Source: CAZYYO01 sp964650965 (GTDB lineage: Bacteria > Bacillota > Clostridia > Lachnospirales > Lachnospiraceae). Taken from it: a DNA stretch of 7,394 bases. Under the pieces are notes generated by a model. The model searched no databases, was not told where the DNA came from, and saw only the letters and a program-made list of their open reading frames with translations. The number at the start of each line of letters is the position of its first letter. Position 1 is the stretch's first letter. Location: positions 1 through 7,394 of the forward strand of contig CAZYYO010000096.1 in the NCBI GenBank assembly GCA_964650965.1, given 5' to 3'. Positions 6,477 through 7,394 of the stretch are shown piece by piece. The position numbers and the translations under genes are program-made.

Positions 6477-6979
6477 GTGAGAAAAAGCAAAAGAGAATCC
6501 ATATCGCAACATTAGCCTTTGGTATTGCTTTTATGCCGCCTATTTGGGCGGTGCTAGCACCTTATATTGGGGTCACAACAGGAGCTGTAGCACTTATTTG
6601 CGCAGGACTATTTGTTGCGAATGGAAATAAACGAAGCGATGCATTTAAGATTAGTATTGGATTTCTTTGTGGAGATATATGGGCAGTGCTAGCCGTCTGG
6701 ATGATGGAGAAAATGAATTTTAATCCAAATGCAGAATTGTATGTAACATTGTTTGTAATGGGAGGTCTTGCTGTTATCATAGGTGAGAATCTACCTAAAT
6801 TTATCTACACACCATCTTGGTTATGTGGATGGGCAATTGGATTAACGATTATGGGACCAATGCAGATCGCAGACATTGGAACACTTCCAATTCAGATTGG
6901 AGTTGCCATGATAGTTGGCGTAGTATATGTAGGCGTCGGCGTGGATGCACTTCAACGTCTCTTAGTGAAATTATTTTAA
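6473..6979 (+). CDS. DUF1097-like integral membrane protein
   Basis: A 168-residue, strongly hydrophobic protein with a short basic start (MSEKKQKR) and about five or six membrane helices, roughly residues 10-30, 36-50, 60-78, 88-106, 115-130 and 139-158. The pattern (FMPPIWAVLAPYIGVTTGAVALICAGLFVANG, given here only as its early PPIWAVLAPYIGVTTG core) resembles DUF1097 small membrane proteins, whose function is not known. It overlaps the kinase stop codon as ATGA, so its translation is coupled to the kinase and it belongs to the operon. GGAAGGA (6455-6461) may serve as ribosome site. A role in moving the carboxylate product or the substrate across the membrane is a guess from its place at the end of a fermentative operon. 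The stop codon runs into the large palindrome that follows. Confidence 0.75.
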   Translation: MSEKKQKRIHIATLAFGIAFMPPIWAVLAPYIGVTTGAVALICAGLFVANGNKRSDAFKISIGFLCGDIWAVLAVWMMEKMNFNPNAELYVTLFVMGGLAVIIGENLPKFIYTPSWLCGWAIGLTIMGPMQIADIGTLPIQIGVAMIVGVVYVGVGVDALQRLLVKLF

Positions 6980-7064
6980 ATTGGGACGGGGTATTTTCTG
7001 ATTCGGGACGGGGTATTTTTGCAAAATACCCCGTCCCGAATCAGAAAATACCCCGTCCCAATTT
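6978..7064. repeat. Perfect 42-bp-arm palindrome made of four copies of a 15-mer (REP/MITE-like)
   Basis: Left arm 6978-7019 and right arm 7023-7064 are exact reverse complements over 42 bases, separated by TGC. Each arm is itself a direct repeat: GGGACGGGGTATTTT occurs at 6983-6997 and 7005-7019, with its inverse at 7023-7037 and 7045-7059. Seven-base linkers (CTGATTC, GAATCAG) lie between the copies, giving a-b-a-loop-a'-b'-a'. The 15-mer is much richer in G than the surrounding DNA. The left edge includes the last two bases of the DUF1097 stop codon. Such GGGACGG-type palindromes resemble REP-like elements that Y1 (RAYT-type) transposases mobilise; no transposase is in the window. There is no T-tract after either arm, so it is not a standard terminator, though the RNA would fold very stably. 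Confidence 0.9.
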
Positions 7065-7070
7065 GATATA

Positions 7071-7079
7071 TGCTATACT
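7071..7079 (+). promoter_or_regulatory. Extended -10 promoter for the phosphopantetheinyl transferase
   Basis: TGCTATACT is an extended -10 element (TGn followed by TATACT), 7 bases after the palindrome ends and 29 bases before the ATG at 7109. The -35 position would fall inside the palindrome's right arm, in CCCCGT-like sequence, so a -35 box is absent. The extended -10 could compensate for this. Confidence 0.5.
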
Positions 7080-7108
7080 ATTTGAATGAAGTTAAGGAGG
7101 TGCAAGAG

Positions 7109-7394
7109 ATGAAGAAGGTTAGAATCATAGTTGCAGATATGCAGAATCTGAAATTGAATCCAGAGAAGATTCTTCCTCTGATTGCACCGCGGTATGTTGA
7201 GAAATATAAGCGATTTAAGGTGCAAAAAGAAGCAGATCAAGAACTTGTAACGGGATATATGTTGAAAGAATATCTTGGAGTTACAAGTGATGAACAGCTA
7301 AAGCTTAATGAACAAGGCAAACCTTATTTAGCAGAGGGTAAACCATATTTTAATGTATCCCATAGTGGAACTTGCGTGGTACTTGCAATTGCAG
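7109..7394 (+). CDS. Sfp-type 4'-phosphopantetheinyl transferase, 5' part
   Basis: The first 95 residues of a gene that continues past the window. The product moves 4'-phosphopantetheine from CoA to the serine of a carrier protein, turning apo-ACP into holo-ACP. The Sfp-family signature is seen in order: RYVEKYKRFKVQKEADQELV (28-47), the GYMLKEYLG helix (49-57), GKPYL (70-74) and FNVSHSGTCVVLAIA (81-95). The metal-binding GvDiE-type motif should follow just outside the window. AAGGAGG (7094-7100) lies 8 bases before the ATG. The palindrome and an extended -10 box set it apart from the preceding operon, so it may have its own transcript. Its place beside an operon with its own ACP suggests that this ACP is a substrate. 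It could equally serve carriers elsewhere in the genome. Confidence 0.88.
   Translation, partial: MKKVRIIVADMQNLKLNPEKILPLIAPRYVEKYKRFKVQKEADQELVTGYMLKEYLGVTSDEQLKLNEQGKPYLAEGKPYFNVSHSGTCVVLAIA

Noticed and set aside
2588..6780. Several open frames of 60-89 codons on the - strand
   Set aside because: All sit opposite well-supported + strand genes, lack ribosome sites and show no family motifs.
6983..7059. CRISPR array from the repeated 15-mer
   Set aside because: Only two direct copies per strand, 7-base linkers, and the copies are in inverted orientation; there are no spacer-sized gaps and no cas genes.
6978..7064. Palindrome as an ordinary Rho-independent terminator
   Set aside because: Neither arm is followed by a T-tract, the stem is far longer than usual and it contains an internal direct repeat, so a REP/MITE-like element explains it better.
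6817..7089. Open frame of 90 codons on the + strand crossing the palindrome
   Set aside because: It is out of frame with the membrane protein, continues through the repeat, has a Trp/Arg/Cys-rich nonsense-like product and no ribosome site.

Overview
The window looks like a piece of an AT-rich Firmicute chromosome, most likely a gut-type Clostridia/Lachnospiraceae member. The reasons are strong AGGAGG-type ribosome sites, heavy use of CAG for Gln and GGA for Gly, and an anaerobe-style phosphotransacylase/kinase pair. All supported genes lie on the + strand. This placement rests on style and gene content, not on a search.

Layout. (1) 1-886 is the 3' part of a MATE-family efflux transporter, closed by a strong intrinsic terminator at 891-939. 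(2) 940-1062 holds a promoter-like region with an imperfect dyad and a perfect TATAAT. It precedes a Gfo/Idh/MocA-family NAD(P)-dependent oxidoreductase (1063-2175). (3) A 13-bp hairpin followed by TTTTT (2210-2242) separates the oxidoreductase from a tight gene run: SCP-x-type thiolase-like enzyme (2280-3599), zinc-ribbon/OB-fold (DUF35) partner (3614-4027), stand-alone acyl carrier protein (4100-4339), Pta-type phosphate acyltransferase (4368-5372), butyrate-kinase-family carboxylate kinase (5373-6476) and a DUF1097-like membrane protein (6473-6979). (4) A perfect 42-bp-arm palindrome built from four copies of a GC-rich 15-mer (6978-7064) begins inside the last stop codon. (5) An extended -10 promoter and strong RBS then lead into the 5' part of an Sfp-type 4'-phosphopantetheinyl transferase (7109-end), which runs off the window.

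How the genes could work together (inference). The thiolase plus OB-fold protein would make or cleave a beta-keto thioester. The ACP, activated by the neighbouring phosphopantetheinyl transferase, could carry an acyl intermediate. The Pta-like enzyme would turn an acyl thioester into acyl phosphate, and the kinase would convert this to a carboxylate plus ATP. Such an ACP-associated thiolysis and substrate-level phosphorylation module is not one I recognise as a named pathway. The substrate is unknown. The upstream oxidoreductase might supply a keto compound from a sugar or polyol, but the intervening hairpin makes that link uncertain. Several active-site positions differ from the family norm (ACP Ala-Ser-Ile instead of Asp-Ser-Leu, thiolase RGYGG in place of HNxGG, Glu in place of the usual Asp after SRG in Pta), which fits a specialised substrate or carrier.
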